DNA of 64,000 bases from Brevibacterium paucivorans (GCF_016907735.1 NZ_JAFBCP010000001.1:1550001-1614000), one strand, 5' to 3'. Shown: positions 47,022 to 56,525, numbered from the stretch's first letter. Notes: generated from the letters alone by a model not told the origin. Made by a program: numbers and translations.

Positions 47022-48136
47022 CCGAAGACATTAAGAAGGGGCTTGCCGGCGTCGTCGTCGACAGCACCGCTGTATCGAAAGTCGTTCAGGAAACCAACTC
47101 GCTCACCTACCGTGGTTACCCGGTTCAGGAACTCGCAGCGAACTGCTCGTTTGAAGAAGTCGCCTACCTGATCTGGAACGGTGAACTGCCTAACGCGCAG
47201 CAGCTCGAAGAGTTCGTTGCCCGCGAACGCGGTCAGCGCGCAATCGACCAGGAACTCGTCGACATCATCCTGGCTCTGCCCAAGGACACTCACCCCATGC
47301 ACGTTGTGCAGACAGCCGTGTCATACCTGGGTGCCGTTGACGAACAGGCCGAAGACAACTCTCCAGAAGCCAACCAGGCAAAGGCAGAGCGCCTGTACGC
47401 CCAGCTGCCCACCATCGTGGCAATCGACCACCGTCGTCGTCACGGCCTGGACCCGGTCGCACCTACCAGCGACCTGAGCTACGCAGCTAACTTCTTCAAG
47501 ATGGTGTTTGACGAAGTCCCAGCCGACGAAGTCGTGCGCTGCTTCGACATCTCGATGATCCTGTACGCAGAGCACTCCTTCAACGCATCCACCTTCACTG
47601 CTCGCGTGATCGCTTCCACCACCTCGGACCTCCACTCTGCAGTTGCCGGCGCCGTGGGCGCCCTCAAGGGACCCCTGCACGGTGGTGCCAACGAAGCGGT
47701 TATGGCCATGCTCGAAGAAGTTGGAACCGCCGACAAGGCATCCGCATGGATCGACAACGCGCTTGCCAACAAAGAAAAGATCATGGGATTCGGACACCGT
47801 GTCTACAAGAACGGTGACTCGCGCGTTCCAACCATGCGTGCAGCGTTCGAAGACATGGTCAAGGTCAAGGGCGCAAACGACCTTCTGGACCTGTACAACA
47901 CGTTCGAAGAGGACTTCGTGGGCCGCAAGGGAATTTACCCCAACCTCGACTACCCATCGGGTCCTGCATACCATCTCATGGGCTTCGACACCCCACAGTT
48001 CACGCCCATCTTCGTGATGAGCCGCATCACCGGTTGGACCGCACACATCATGGAACAGCACGCCAACAACGCGCTGATCCGCCCGCTGAGCGCGTACCAC
48101 GGTGAAGCTCAGCGCGAGGTTCCAGCAGAACGCTAA
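47018..48136 (+). CDS. prpC: 2-methylcitrate synthase
   Basis: PrpC condenses propionyl-CoA with oxaloacetate. The 372-residue protein is a citrate-synthase-family enzyme of the short, dimeric type: YRGYPVQELAANCSFEEVAYLIWNGELP (in part), LILYAEHSFNASTFTARVIASTTSDLHSA (in part, with the catalytic His), GPLHGGANEAVM, and GFGHRVYKNGDSR. Its place in the prpDBC operon supports the methylcitrate rather than citrate role. The operon carries no prpE or prpR. Confidence 0.94.
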   Translation: MTEDIKKGLAGVVVDSTAVSKVVQETNSLTYRGYPVQELAANCSFEEVAYLIWNGELPNAQQLEEFVARERGQRAIDQELVDIILALPKDTHPMHVVQTAVSYLGAVDEQAEDNSPEANQAKAERLYAQLPTIVAIDHRRRHGLDPVAPTSDLSYAANFFKMVFDEVPADEVVRCFDISMILYAEHSFNASTFTARVIASTTSDLHSAVAGAVGALKGPLHGGANEAVMAMLEEVGTADKASAWIDNALANKEKIMGFGHRVYKNGDSRVPTMRAAFEDMVKVKGANDLLDLYNTFEEDFVGRKGIYPNLDYPSGPAYHLMGFDTPQFTPIFVMSRITGWTAHIMEQHANNALIRPLSAYHGEAQREVPAER

Positions 48137-48149
48137 AACCCTAAACGCA

Positions 48150-48183
48150 ACGAGGCGGAGATCTACCTAGGTCTCCGCCTCGT
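48150..48183 (+). terminator. Intrinsic-like terminator hairpin after prpC
   Basis: ACGAGGCGGAGA and TCTCCGCCTCGT pair over 12 bases around a ten-base loop, 13 bases after the prpC stop. There is no U-run after it, as often seen in high-G+C actinobacteria. It marks the end of the prp operon. Confidence 0.7.
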
Positions 48184-48241
48184 CGCGTAAGAGCTACTTC
48201 CACATCCCTGGCCACAGCTGGCCCCTGTCCGAGGAGACACC

Positions 48242-49012
48242 ATGACGCACGATGTTCCGCTCGTCCCAGGTTTTGAGTACAGCGTTGAAAACGGAATCGC
48301 TGTTCTGACAATTTCGCGTGTTGAAAAGCGCAACGCCCTGTCGCGGGAAATGTGGAAGGCTCTGCCCGGAATTGCGAAAGCAATCGACACCGACCCAGAT
48401 GTCGACGTGCTCATCATTACGGGCGCGGGCGGGCACTTCTCTGCAGGGTCGGACATCAAAGACCTCAACGTGCCGCTGGAAGAGTTCTGGCAGACCAACT
48501 CCCAAGCAGAAGAAGCCATCGCCAGCCTGGACATTCCCACGATCGCTGCGATCGAAGGCAACTGCGTGGGCGGTGGAACTGAGATTGCGGCTGCCTGCGA
48601 TGTGCGCATTGCAAAGCCGGGCTCAATTTATGGTGTGACGGCGGCGCGTCTGGGCCTTGTGTACCCGCCGGGGCCCACTAAGCGCCTCGCGCAGATCATT
48701 GGCACGTCGTGGGCCCGCTACATCCTGCTGTCAGCTGAGATCGTCGATTTCGATCAGATGAACCAGCTGGGATTCTTCCACCAAGTTGCGGAAGATCCGT
48801 TGGCTGCCGCCAAGGAGCGCGCCGAGGTGATCGCCAGCAGGTCTGCCCTGTCACAGACGGGTGCTAAGCGGATTCTGCGCGGTGACACGTTTGAAGCACA
48901 AGGTTGGGTGAGGGACGCGTACGCAGAAGAAATTGTGCGCGGCCAAGAGGCGTTCTTTGAACGTCGCTCGCCTGAGTTCGCGATCAACCGAACCGACTGG
49001 CCCACGGACTAG
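48242..49012 (+). CDS. Enoyl-CoA hydratase/isomerase family protein
   Basis: The 256-residue protein is a crotonase: GIAVLTISRVEKRNALSREMW, the oxyanion-hole region GHFSAGSDIKDLN, and IEGNCVGGGTEIAAACDVRIA. The family's second Glu position is in ARLGLVYPPGPTKRL rather than a clear Glu, so it might be an isomerase or another crotonase activity. GAGGAG precedes the ATG. It stands behind the prp terminator and has no partner gene, so its substrate is open. Confidence 0.88.
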   Translation: MTHDVPLVPGFEYSVENGIAVLTISRVEKRNALSREMWKALPGIAKAIDTDPDVDVLIITGAGGHFSAGSDIKDLNVPLEEFWQTNSQAEEAIASLDIPTIAAIEGNCVGGGTEIAAACDVRIAKPGSIYGVTAARLGLVYPPGPTKRLAQIIGTSWARYILLSAEIVDFDQMNQLGFFHQVAEDPLAAAKERAEVIASRSALSQTGAKRILRGDTFEAQGWVRDAYAEEIVRGQEAFFERRSPEFAINRTDWPTD

Positions 49013-49052
49013 ATCACGCCGGGCCCGAACAAGACCACTACACGACTCGGGG

Positions 49053-49066
49053 TAAACTTTCGCATA
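49053..49066 (+). promoter_or_regulatory. Probable leaderless promoter of ppx
   Basis: TAAACT ends seven bases before the ATG, with no Shine-Dalgarno sequence between them. The start codon is probably at or within a base of the transcription start. Confidence 0.45.
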
Positions 49067-50037
49067 TGCGTTTAGCCGTCCTAGACATCGGATCCAACAG
49101 CATCCACCTCCTCGTCGTTGACGCAGGAGTAGGTGCCCCGCCACTTCCCGCTACTTCCCACAAAGAAGTACTGCGCCTTGCAGAACACTTAAAAGAAGAC
49201 GGATCGATCACCACATATGCGCGTGAACGTCTCATGCAGTTCTGCAAAGAAGCAATCGAAATCGCAGAAGAACAAGGTGCCGAACAGATCCTGGCGTTTG
49301 CCACCTCGGCACTGCGGGACGCACCCAACGGCGAAGCCACCATCGAAAAGATCTACAAGGAAACCGGGCTCACACTCAACGTCATGAGCGGTGAGGACGA
49401 AGCCCGCGTAACATTCCTGGCCGCCCGCCGCTGGTTCGGATGGTCAGCCGGAAAGCTACTCTTGCTCGACATCGGTGGTGGATCCTTGGAGATGGCAGCC
49501 GGGCAGGACGAATACCCAGACGCGGCGGTGTCCGTCCCCTTGGGTGCTGGACGCATGTACTCCGAATTCCTCAACGGGGGAGAGGTCACAACCCCCGACC
49601 AGATTGCGGCCCTTCGCCGTCACGCCCGCCAACTCGTTGGTCGCTACGCCGGACTCATCAACCGGGTCGGCAAACCAGACAACGTCGTGGGATCGTCCAA
49701 GACCTTCCGGTCGCTGGCCCGTCTGGGCGGAGCAGCCCCCAGCGGAAGCGGAATTTACGTACCGCGCCAGCTCCACCGCAAGGACCTCCCAGGCATCATT
49801 GATCAGCTGGCCAGCCGCAACGCTGCTCAACGTGCAGAACTCCCAGGCGTATCCGAATCGCGGTCCGGCCAGGTGCTCGCAGGTGCCGTGCTCGCAGAAA
49901 CCGCATTCACGATTTTCAACATCGACACCATGCTCATTTCGCCGTGGGCTCTGCGTGAAGGCATCATCATGCGTAAGCTCGACCTGCTCGATTCCTCAGA
50001 GACGCTGTCGCGCCCCGCTGTGGCACTCCCACGATAA
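49066..50037 (+). CDS. ppx: Exopolyphosphatase / pppGpp phosphohydrolase family
   Basis: The 323-residue Ppx/GppA protein has the actin-like ATPase folds: LAVLDIGSNSIHLLVVDA (phosphate 1), FATSALRDAPNG, and LLLDIGGGSLEMAAGQDE (phosphate 2). It hydrolyses polyphosphate or pppGpp; sequence alone cannot separate these. Short two-domain versions like this are common in actinobacteria, often in two paralogues. The isomerase-like gene and proC follow closely; this ppx / AP-endonuclease-like / proC neighbourhood is conserved. Confidence 0.92.
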   Translation: MRLAVLDIGSNSIHLLVVDAGVGAPPLPATSHKEVLRLAEHLKEDGSITTYARERLMQFCKEAIEIAEEQGAEQILAFATSALRDAPNGEATIEKIYKETGLTLNVMSGEDEARVTFLAARRWFGWSAGKLLLLDIGGGSLEMAAGQDEYPDAAVSVPLGAGRMYSEFLNGGEVTTPDQIAALRRHARQLVGRYAGLINRVGKPDNVVGSSKTFRSLARLGGAAPSGSGIYVPRQLHRKDLPGIIDQLASRNAAQRAELPGVSESRSGQVLAGAVLAETAFTIFNIDTMLISPWALREGIIMRKLDLLDSSETLSRPAVALPR

Positions 50038-50039
50038 AC

Positions 50040-50948
50040 ATGCCTGATCGCAAGGCGTTTACACGCAAGAACTCGGCTAAGAAGAGTTCTGTGCGCCACC
50101 GCGAACACTTCGCACAGAACCCCGTGTACGAACACGGGGTCACACACGTCTCAACCGAGCGGATCAGGGTCGCCCTATCCACGTCCTCGGTCTACCCCAT
50201 GGATGTGCCCACGTGCTTCAACGTGGCACACGAACTGGGGTACGACGGGGTCGAAATCATGATCACCCACAACCGCACAACCCAGAACCCGCTACTGATC
50301 CAAAGTGAAATGCGGCGCACGGGCCTGCCGGTCGTATCGTTCCACGCACCCACGTTGTTGTTCCTACCTGGCGTGCTGGATAAAGACCACTGGACGAAAC
50401 TGCGCAAGACCTGCGACCTTGCGCTCGAATGTGGGGCAGAATCGGTTGTTCTTCACCCGCCATTTAGGTGGCAAGGTGACTACGCAAAAGGGTTCGTGGA
50501 CGGCGTGCGTGAACTGGTGAAAGAAACCGGGCTGAAAATCGCTGTAGAGAACATGTACCCGTGGCGCGCGGGCCTGCGGGAAGTCCTGGTGTACTACCCG
50601 GACTGGAACCCGCTCGACGAAGACTACGACCACATGACCTTCGACTTTTCCCACGCGTCAACCGCAGGCATGAACGCGCTTGAAACCGTCGCTGACATTC
50701 AGGACAAGCTCGCAATCGTCCACCTCACCGACGGATCCGGCTCTCTGCGTGACGAACACCTGGTGCCCGGACGCGGCAAAATGCCGGTCGCCGAAACCCT
50801 GCAGTACTTGGCCAAACACAACTGGTCCGGCGACGTTGTTGTCGAAGTGAACACACGGCTCGTGGCCAAAAAATCTACGCGCACCGCTATGCTCAAGGAG
50901 TCCCTCGAATTCGCCCGAAAACACTTAGGGCTCAACGAAGCAACGTAA
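50040..50948 (+). CDS. Sugar phosphate isomerase/epimerase (AP endonuclease 2-like TIM barrel)
   Basis: The 302-residue protein has a ~40-residue basic N-terminal extension, then a xylose-isomerase-like TIM barrel. Landmarks: RVALSTSSVYPMDVPTCFNVAHELGYDGVEI (in part), VVSFHAPTLLF, ESVVLHPPFRWQGDY, KIAVENMYPW, FDFSHASTAGM, AIVHLTDGSG and DVVVEVNT. His, Glu and Asp at these places usually bind two or three metals. Substrate unknown. It starts at the ATG three bases after ppx. Confidence 0.83.
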   Translation: MPDRKAFTRKNSAKKSSVRHREHFAQNPVYEHGVTHVSTERIRVALSTSSVYPMDVPTCFNVAHELGYDGVEIMITHNRTTQNPLLIQSEMRRTGLPVVSFHAPTLLFLPGVLDKDHWTKLRKTCDLALECGAESVVLHPPFRWQGDYAKGFVDGVRELVKETGLKIAVENMYPWRAGLREVLVYYPDWNPLDEDYDHMTFDFSHASTAGMNALETVADIQDKLAIVHLTDGSGSLRDEHLVPGRGKMPVAETLQYLAKHNWSGDVVVEVNTRLVAKKSTRTAMLKESLEFARKHLGLNEAT

Positions 50949-50959
50949 GGAGCTAACGC

Positions 50960-51775
50960 GTGCGTATTGCCTTTGTCGGAACCGGATCCATGGGATCAGC
51001 TCTTCTGGAAGGCGTACAAGCCTCCACCGATGCGCAGATCGTCGCAACATGCGCATCTGCTGCCTCAGCAACCCGCCTTCACGAACGGCTCGGGATCGAC
51101 ACGCTGGCAGTTGAAACGACCTCGGACGCTAACCTCCAAGCCATCCGTGGCGCCCAATTCGTATTCGTGGGAGTGAAGCCGTGGATGCTAGCGCAGACGC
51201 TGAAAGAAATCGCACCTCACCTGGAACCGCAGGCAGTGGTGATCTCCATGGCCGCAGGGTTCTCGCTCGCAGACATGGTCAAGCACGTGCCCAACAACCC
51301 CGTTGTGCGCATCATGCCCAACACGCCCTCGCAAGTGGGCCGAGGTGTCATTGCGCTGTCCGCGGGTCAGGGAGTGAGTGATGAGCAGGTGCAGACGCTC
51401 ACCGAACTGCTCACTGGCGCCGGGCTGGTGTTCCCGCTTGAAGAAGAACAGATCGGGGCGATGACCGCGATTTCCGGTTCTGGTGTTGCCTATTTCTTCC
51501 TGCTGGCCGAATCGCTTGCGAAAACTGGCGTGGAATTGGGTTTGGACGAAGAAACCGCAAACCGCATGGTTGCCCAAACCGCACTGGGAGCCGGGTTGCT
51601 GTTGGACTGCACGCCTGAACCCGCTGATCTGCGCAAGGCCGTGACCAGCAAGGGCGGGACCACTCACGCGGCAATCGAAACCTTCCGCGCGCACAACTTC
51701 GACGACATCGTTTTCAGAGCTGGAACAGCGGCCGTTGAACGTGGAAAAGAAATGGAAAGAGAGAACGCTGAATGA
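50960..51775 (+). CDS. proC: Pyrroline-5-carboxylate reductase
   Basis: ProC makes the last step of proline synthesis using NAD(P)H. The 271-residue protein starts RIAFVGTGSMGSALLEGV (nucleotide-binding). VFVGVKPWMLAQTLKEI, VVRIMPNTPSQVGRGVIAL and the signature GSGVAYFFLLAESLAKTGVELGL follow, and VTSKGGTTHAAIETF closes the C-terminal domain. It starts at GTG after AAGGAG. The stop overlaps the next start (ATGA). Confidence 0.95.
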   Translation: MRIAFVGTGSMGSALLEGVQASTDAQIVATCASAASATRLHERLGIDTLAVETTSDANLQAIRGAQFVFVGVKPWMLAQTLKEIAPHLEPQAVVISMAAGFSLADMVKHVPNNPVVRIMPNTPSQVGRGVIALSAGQGVSDEQVQTLTELLTGAGLVFPLEEEQIGAMTAISGSGVAYFFLLAESLAKTGVELGLDEETANRMVAQTALGAGLLLDCTPEPADLRKAVTSKGGTTHAAIETFRAHNFDDIVFRAGTAAVERGKEMERENAE

Positions 51776-53076
51776 GCAAGGACGCCCAGGTTCAGCGACT
51801 TGGAGTGGCTGGCGCTGTATGTTTGCTAGGTTTTGCCCTCTACGCCACCCTTTCGGTCATGATGTGGCGGGGCTTCATCAGCCCGTCGTGGGACTTGGGC
51901 ATTTTCACGCAACTAGCTGATCAGTACGCGCATTTCCGTGCCCCCGTGGTGAATATTAAGGGCGACGGGTACAACCTTTTAGGTGACCACTTCCACCCCA
52001 TCCTGATCTTGCTTGGACCCATCTTTCGGATCTTCCCGTCAGGGCTTACGCTGCTCATCATCCAGTCTGCTCTGTTCGCGCTTTCGGCATGGCCACTCAC
52101 GCGCTTAGCTCTTGAGCGATTTGGCACGACCGGTGGCTCGCTTTTGGGGGCTTCGTACATTCTGTCCTGGGGTTTCATTAACGCAGTGTGGTCCCAGTTC
52201 CACGAAATCGCATTCGCAGTGCCACTAATCGCGTTTGGACTGGTGTGGTGGATGCGCGACAAACGCATCCACGCAGCTGTCGCGATTGGTCTGTTGGTGT
52301 TCGTGAAAGAAGACCTGGGCCTGACGGTTCTGATGTTCGGGCTTGCTGTTCTGTTGAAAGACCGCAAGGACTGGCAGTGGGCAACCGGCTTCGCCACGTG
52401 GGGAATCCTGTGGTTCGTGCTCACGGTGAAGGTCATTCTTCCCGCACTCAACCCAATGGGACAGTACGACTACACCGACAACGTGTCCGTTGCTGAAACA
52501 CTCACGCAGTCGGTCGACACCAAGTTCGCCGTTGTGTGTGTACTGGTTCTGGCCGCTGGTGTGATCGGGATAAAGAGCCCCTTCATGCTCATGATGCTTC
52601 CCACCCTGGCATGGCGCTTTGTTGGAAACGTCGAGTACTACTGGGGCTTTGACTTCCACTACTCCGCCGTCCTCATTCCAATTGCCGTGGCGTCGATGAT
52701 TGACGCCGCTCCTCGCCGGTTCTTCAAACTAGCGCCAGCGGTTGCGCTGGTGACTGCGTGCGCAATGTTCGCCCAGTCGCAGATCAACCTGTTGTGGAAA
52801 TACGACCGCTACGCATCACCCAGCGCGCAGAGCGCAATCGAAGTTGCCTCGGAATACGACACGGTGGCCACCGACATTTACCTGCTCGCATACACGGTTC
52901 CGCACACCAACACGTACTGGTTCGGAACCATTGGTGACGTTCAACCCGACGCAGTGCTCTTCAACACCACCAAAACCGACTACTCACCGGAATCGTGGGC
53001 GCAAAGCAAGTACGGTGGCGTGTGGAACATCGTGTTCGACGACGGCACCTACAAGGTGGCCGCGCGCCAAGAGTGA
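51772..53076 (+). CDS. DUF2079 multi-pass membrane protein
   Basis: The 434-residue protein has about nine membrane helices. FISPSWDLGIFTQLADQYAHFRAP and GDHFHPILILLGPIFRIFPSG are the hallmark DUF2079 segments: an early Asp-Leu-Gly-Ile-Phe and a GDHF motif. These are seen in GT-C-like glycosyltransferase relatives. WSQFHEIAFAVPLIAFGLVWW is also typical. Such proteins are suspected to handle lipid-linked sugars, but no activity is proven. It is coupled to proC and converges on trkA. Confidence 0.87.
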   Translation: MSKDAQVQRLGVAGAVCLLGFALYATLSVMMWRGFISPSWDLGIFTQLADQYAHFRAPVVNIKGDGYNLLGDHFHPILILLGPIFRIFPSGLTLLIIQSALFALSAWPLTRLALERFGTTGGSLLGASYILSWGFINAVWSQFHEIAFAVPLIAFGLVWWMRDKRIHAAVAIGLLVFVKEDLGLTVLMFGLAVLLKDRKDWQWATGFATWGILWFVLTVKVILPALNPMGQYDYTDNVSVAETLTQSVDTKFAVVCVLVLAAGVIGIKSPFMLMMLPTLAWRFVGNVEYYWGFDFHYSAVLIPIAVASMIDAAPRRFFKLAPAVALVTACAMFAQSQINLLWKYDRYASPSAQSAIEVASEYDTVATDIYLLAYTVPHTNTYWFGTIGDVQPDAVLFNTTKTDYSPESWAQSKYGGVWNIVFDDGTYKVAARQE

Positions 53077-53097
53077 GGCTTACGGGCCGTATTCGGT

Positions 53098-53772
53098 TTA
53101 CGGGCGATCGGCAAAACGGGCCAAAAGCTCCACATGGCCTGCCACGATGAGCACATCGTGTGGCCCAATCCGGCTCGACGGTTCGGCGTACGTAAAGTCT
53201 CGTCCCGGTCCTTTCACACCCACAACGGTGACACCGTACTTTTGGCGAATATCGGACTCTTCCAGAGTGAAGTCTTGCACCTCTTTAGGCGGACGCATCT
53301 TCACAACAGCAAACTGACCGTCGTCGAATTCGATGAAGTCAAGCATGCGCGAGGACACGAGGTGGGCCACACGCGCTCCAGCTTCTGACTCTGGGTACAG
53401 AACGTGTTCAGCACCAATGCGCTTGAGGATTTTTCCGTGTGCCAACGAAATGGCTTTTGCCCAGATCTGCTCAACACCCAAGTCAACCAAATTAGCCGTG
53501 GTGAGCACGCTCGCCTCAATGGACGTTCCGATCCCTACAACCGCAGTATTGAAATCCTGGGCACCCACCTGACGCAGAGCTTCAATGTTGGTGGAATCCG
53601 CCTCAACAACGTGGGTGAGCTTCCCCATCCACTCACTGACGACCTCGGGGTTGCGTTCCACCGCCATCACCTGCCGGCCCAGCTTCATAAGATTGGACGC
53701 AGTGGAAGCGCCAAAACGACCCAGCCCGATGACCAGGACGGAACTGTTGTCGCGGGAGTCTTGTTTAGCCAA
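53098..53772 (-). CDS. trkA: TrkA/KtrA-type potassium uptake regulatory subunit
   Basis: The 224-residue protein has an RCK_N domain (VLVIGLGRFGASTASNLMKLG, a GxGxxG NAD(H)/nucleotide fold) and an RCK_C domain (DFTLEESDIRQKYGVTVVGV). It gates the TrkH-type channel in response to nucleotides. The start is TTG within the trkH stop (ATTGGCTAA), giving an eight-base overlap and translational coupling. One RCK pair, not two, makes it KtrA/CeoB-like. Confidence 0.9.
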   Translation of the reverse strand: MAKQDSRDNSSVLVIGLGRFGASTASNLMKLGRQVMAVERNPEVVSEWMGKLTHVVEADSTNIEALRQVGAQDFNTAVVGIGTSIEASVLTTANLVDLGVEQIWAKAISLAHGKILKRIGAEHVLYPESEAGARVAHLVSSRMLDFIEFDDGQFAVVKMRPPKEVQDFTLEESDIRQKYGVTVVGVKGPGRDFTYAEPSSRIGPHDVLIVAGHVELLARFADRP

Positions 53773-55174
53773 TGATCGGCCTCTCTTCTGGGTACCTGAA
53801 CAAGCGCTTTGTGGATCGGCTGGACACTGCCGCAGCGAGGGTAATCGTACCTAAGCGACCCAATAACATTAGCGAACTGAGAATGTACAGGCCAGAATCC
53901 GGGGCTGTGCTGGTGATCCCTGAAGACAGGCCCACGGTGCCAAATGCAGAAATCACTTCGAACAGCACCATGTCCAGTGACTCGTGGGTGACTTGGAGAA
54001 GCGCAATCGTGCCAACAAGAACCAAGGCCAGACCTGCGAAGACGACTGAGATCGCGACTCGGACCACGTTGTGTCCGATCCTGCGACCAAACGCAGTGAC
54101 ATCGTCATAACCGCGTGCTTCAGCCCACGCCGCCATGACCAACACAGCTAGAGTCGTGACTTTGACACCACCTGCGGTTGACGACGAACCTCCACCAATG
54201 AACATGAGAATGTCTGTGACCAAGTGGCTCGCCGGGCTCAGAAGAGCCATATCGATCGTGTTGAACCCGCCCGATCGGGTCATCACCGACATGAACAACG
54301 TTTCCCAGAAAGTGGCCCCGAACCCTTTGTTTCCAAGCGTGTCAGGATTGTTGTACTCGAGGCCAAAGTAGAGGAAAAAGCCCACGGCCACCAAGACCGC
54401 CGAGGTGGTGAGAGTGAGTTTGGTGTGCAGATCCCACGAGCGCGGCTTGTTCCACAAAATGGTTGCTACCAGGATGACCGGGAAGCCCAAGGAGCCCACA
54501 AACACCGAAAGCATGAGTGTGAACAGGATCCACGGGTCGTCGGCAAAATAGGCAATGCCTCCTGGGTGGATTGAGAAACCCGCGTTATTGAACGATGACA
54601 CGGAGTAGAAAACTGAGTACCAGACAGCTGTGCCCACTTCCTCACCTCGCATGAGGAAGCGTGGGAAAAGCATCGCAAAAATCACGCTTTCGACAGCGAG
54701 CGCTGTCATGATGACCGCGCGGAGAAGCGACCCCACTTGCCCCAGTGATCCTGTATTCGTCGCTTGCATGGCAATGAGGCGTTGTCGAACCCCGAGGCCC
54801 TTGGACACAACCATCCCAAGGACTGATGCCAGAGTGAGGATTCCCAAGCCACCCACCTGCACCGCGACAACAATAGTGACCAGCCCAAACCCAGTCCAAT
54901 AGTCTTGAAAATCAACCGGTGTTAAGCCCGTGACGCACACTGCTGACACAGTCACAGTGAGCGACCGTGCAAATGAAATTTCGCCAGGGTTCTGATGCGC
55001 AATGGGCAGCAACAACAACACAGTAAAAAGTGCGACTACCGCTAGGAACGAAAAGATCGCCAAACGCGCCGGCGACGCTTCGGCAACCCGGTCAATGAAG
55101 TCGCGCGTGCGTCGCCCTGGCGAAAACACAACCTCAGAAAAGGTTCGCTTGGGAGAACTCACGAATGACAGCAT
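53765..55174 (-). CDS. trkH: TrkH/KtrB-type potassium transporter
   Basis: The ion-conducting subunit. The 469-residue protein has four M1-P-M2 repeats with selectivity-filter glycines in AVCVTGLTPVD, FNNAGFSIHPGG, TRSGGFNTIDM and AFGTVGLSSGI. TVTVSAVCVTGLTPVDFQDYW and IGGGSSSTAGGVKVTTLAVL are typical. I chose the ATG giving MLSFVSSPKRTF; the upstream frame overlaps the acuC promoter. It is followed by trkA in one unit. Confidence 0.92.
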   Translation of the reverse strand: MLSFVSSPKRTFSEVVFSPGRRTRDFIDRVAEASPARLAIFSFLAVVALFTVLLLLPIAHQNPGEISFARSLTVTVSAVCVTGLTPVDFQDYWTGFGLVTIVVAVQVGGLGILTLASVLGMVVSKGLGVRQRLIAMQATNTGSLGQVGSLLRAVIMTALAVESVIFAMLFPRFLMRGEEVGTAVWYSVFYSVSSFNNAGFSIHPGGIAYFADDPWILFTLMLSVFVGSLGFPVILVATILWNKPRSWDLHTKLTLTTSAVLVAVGFFLYFGLEYNNPDTLGNKGFGATFWETLFMSVMTRSGGFNTIDMALLSPASHLVTDILMFIGGGSSSTAGGVKVTTLAVLVMAAWAEARGYDDVTAFGRRIGHNVVRVAISVVFAGLALVLVGTIALLQVTHESLDMVLFEVISAFGTVGLSSGITSTAPDSGLYILSSLMLLGRLGTITLAAAVSSRSTKRLFRYPEERPIIG

Positions 55175-55198
55175 AGTGGGATCGGCGCACTGAAGGGC

Positions 55199-55211
55199 TA
55201 GAGTGGTGACA
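55199..55211 (+). promoter_or_regulatory. Probable leaderless promoter of acuC
   Basis: TAGAGT ends six bases before the ATG, the spacing expected when transcription starts on the start codon. GGTGAC between them is too close to act as a ribosome binding site. Confidence 0.5.
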
Positions 55212-56404
55212 TGAGCCACGATGTTTTTGTTGTCTGGGACGAATCAGTGACCGAATACAACTTTGGTCCCTCCCACCCTATGCATCCGTTGCGCTTAGAT
55301 TTGACCGCCAAGCTGGCAACGGATCTCAATATTTTTGACCACCCCCGCGTCCACCTCGGCGCAATTCCTCAGGTTGACGACGTCGCACTGAAGAAACTGC
55401 ACTCTGCCGACTTCATTGAGGCAGTGAAAGACGCCGGACGTACCAGTGAACTTTCGAAAGAGATCATTGAGGCCTACGGGGTGGGTACGGAAGACGTTCC
55501 ACGGTTCGACGGAATCCACGAAGCCTCCGGTCGCCTTTACATGGGGTCGATCGCAGCCGCTCAAGCCGTCATCAAGGGCTCATATGTGCGGGCCGTGAAC
55601 TTCTGTGGCGGAATGCACCACGCGATGCCCGGCAAAGCCGCAGGATTCTGCGTGTACAACGACGTGGCTGCCGCGGTCCAAGAGTTCCTCGACAACGGGT
55701 ACGAACGCGTTGCCTACATTGACCTCGACGCTCACCACGGAGACGGGGTCGAACACTTCTTCTGGGACGACCCGCGGGTACTCACCGTTTCCCTCCACGA
55801 AAACGGTCGGTTCCTGTTCCCCGGGACCGGTTTCGCCGCCGACATCGGAGGCCTCCAAGCAGCCGCGAGTGCCATGAACGTGGCGCTCCCACCTCGGACG
55901 TCCGACTCAGACTGGTTGCGCGCACTCGACGCCACCGTCCCGCACGTACTCCGGGAATTCAAACCGCAAGTGATCGTGTCGCAACACGGGTGTGACGGGC
56001 ACAGACTGGACCCTCTCACGCACCTGCGCCTCTCCGTTGACGCGATGCGCCGAGGTGCCGAATGGGTGCGTGACCTCGCCGACGAACTGTGCGACGGAAA
56101 GTGGGTAGCAACCGGCGGCGGTGGGTACGCCATCATCGACGTTGTGCCACGAACTTGGTCACAGATCGTTGCGATAGCCGCCGGAATCGACCTGGAGCCC
56201 GGCACGGAAATCCCGCAACGGTGGCGCGACTACGTCATGACACTCACCGGCAGGGAAGCCCCCGTTCGCATGACGGATGGTGGCACCAACGACTACCAAC
56301 CGTGGACGCAAGGCTACGATCCGGAAGCGGACATCGACCGCGCTGTCATTGCCACGCGCAAAGCGATCTTCCCGTTCTACGGCCTGGACCCGTACTACGA
56401 CTGA
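55211..56404 (+). CDS. acuC: Acetoin utilization protein AcuC / class II-like deacetylase
   Basis: The 397-residue protein has the arginase-deacetylase fold: SHPMHPLRLDLTAKL, NFCGGMHHAMPGKAAGFCVYND, the zinc ligands in YIDLDAHHGDGVEHFFWDD, and SLHENGRFLFPGTG. VSQHGCDGHRLDPLTHLRLS and GKWVATGGGGYAI complete the pocket. AcuC deacetylates proteins such as acetyl-CoA synthetase in Bacillus; this role is inferred. It diverges from trkH and is followed by the bS22 gene. Confidence 0.92.
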   Translation: MSHDVFVVWDESVTEYNFGPSHPMHPLRLDLTAKLATDLNIFDHPRVHLGAIPQVDDVALKKLHSADFIEAVKDAGRTSELSKEIIEAYGVGTEDVPRFDGIHEASGRLYMGSIAAAQAVIKGSYVRAVNFCGGMHHAMPGKAAGFCVYNDVAAAVQEFLDNGYERVAYIDLDAHHGDGVEHFFWDDPRVLTVSLHENGRFLFPGTGFAADIGGLQAAASAMNVALPPRTSDSDWLRALDATVPHVLREFKPQVIVSQHGCDGHRLDPLTHLRLSVDAMRRGAEWVRDLADELCDGKWVATGGGGYAIIDVVPRTWSQIVAIAAGIDLEPGTEIPQRWRDYVMTLTGREAPVRMTDGGTNDYQPWTQGYDPEADIDRAVIATRKAIFPFYGLDPYYD

Positions 56405-56428
56405 CCGCGTTATTTTGACCACACTCGT

Positions 56429-56458
56429 TTGAGATGGATACCCGCCTACCGATACACT
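56429..56458 (+). promoter_or_regulatory. Promoter of the bS22 gene
   Basis: TTGAGA (-35) and TACACT (-10) are separated by 18 bases, a good sigma-70-type pair. They lie about 68 bases upstream of the small ribosomal gene, leaving a ~60-base leader. Confidence 0.6.
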
Positions 56459-56525
56459 AACGTGGTTATGTTCAGCTCGTGGGCACCTAAAGTTCACGAG
56501 AAGTTGCCGAGTATTGAGGTACCTT

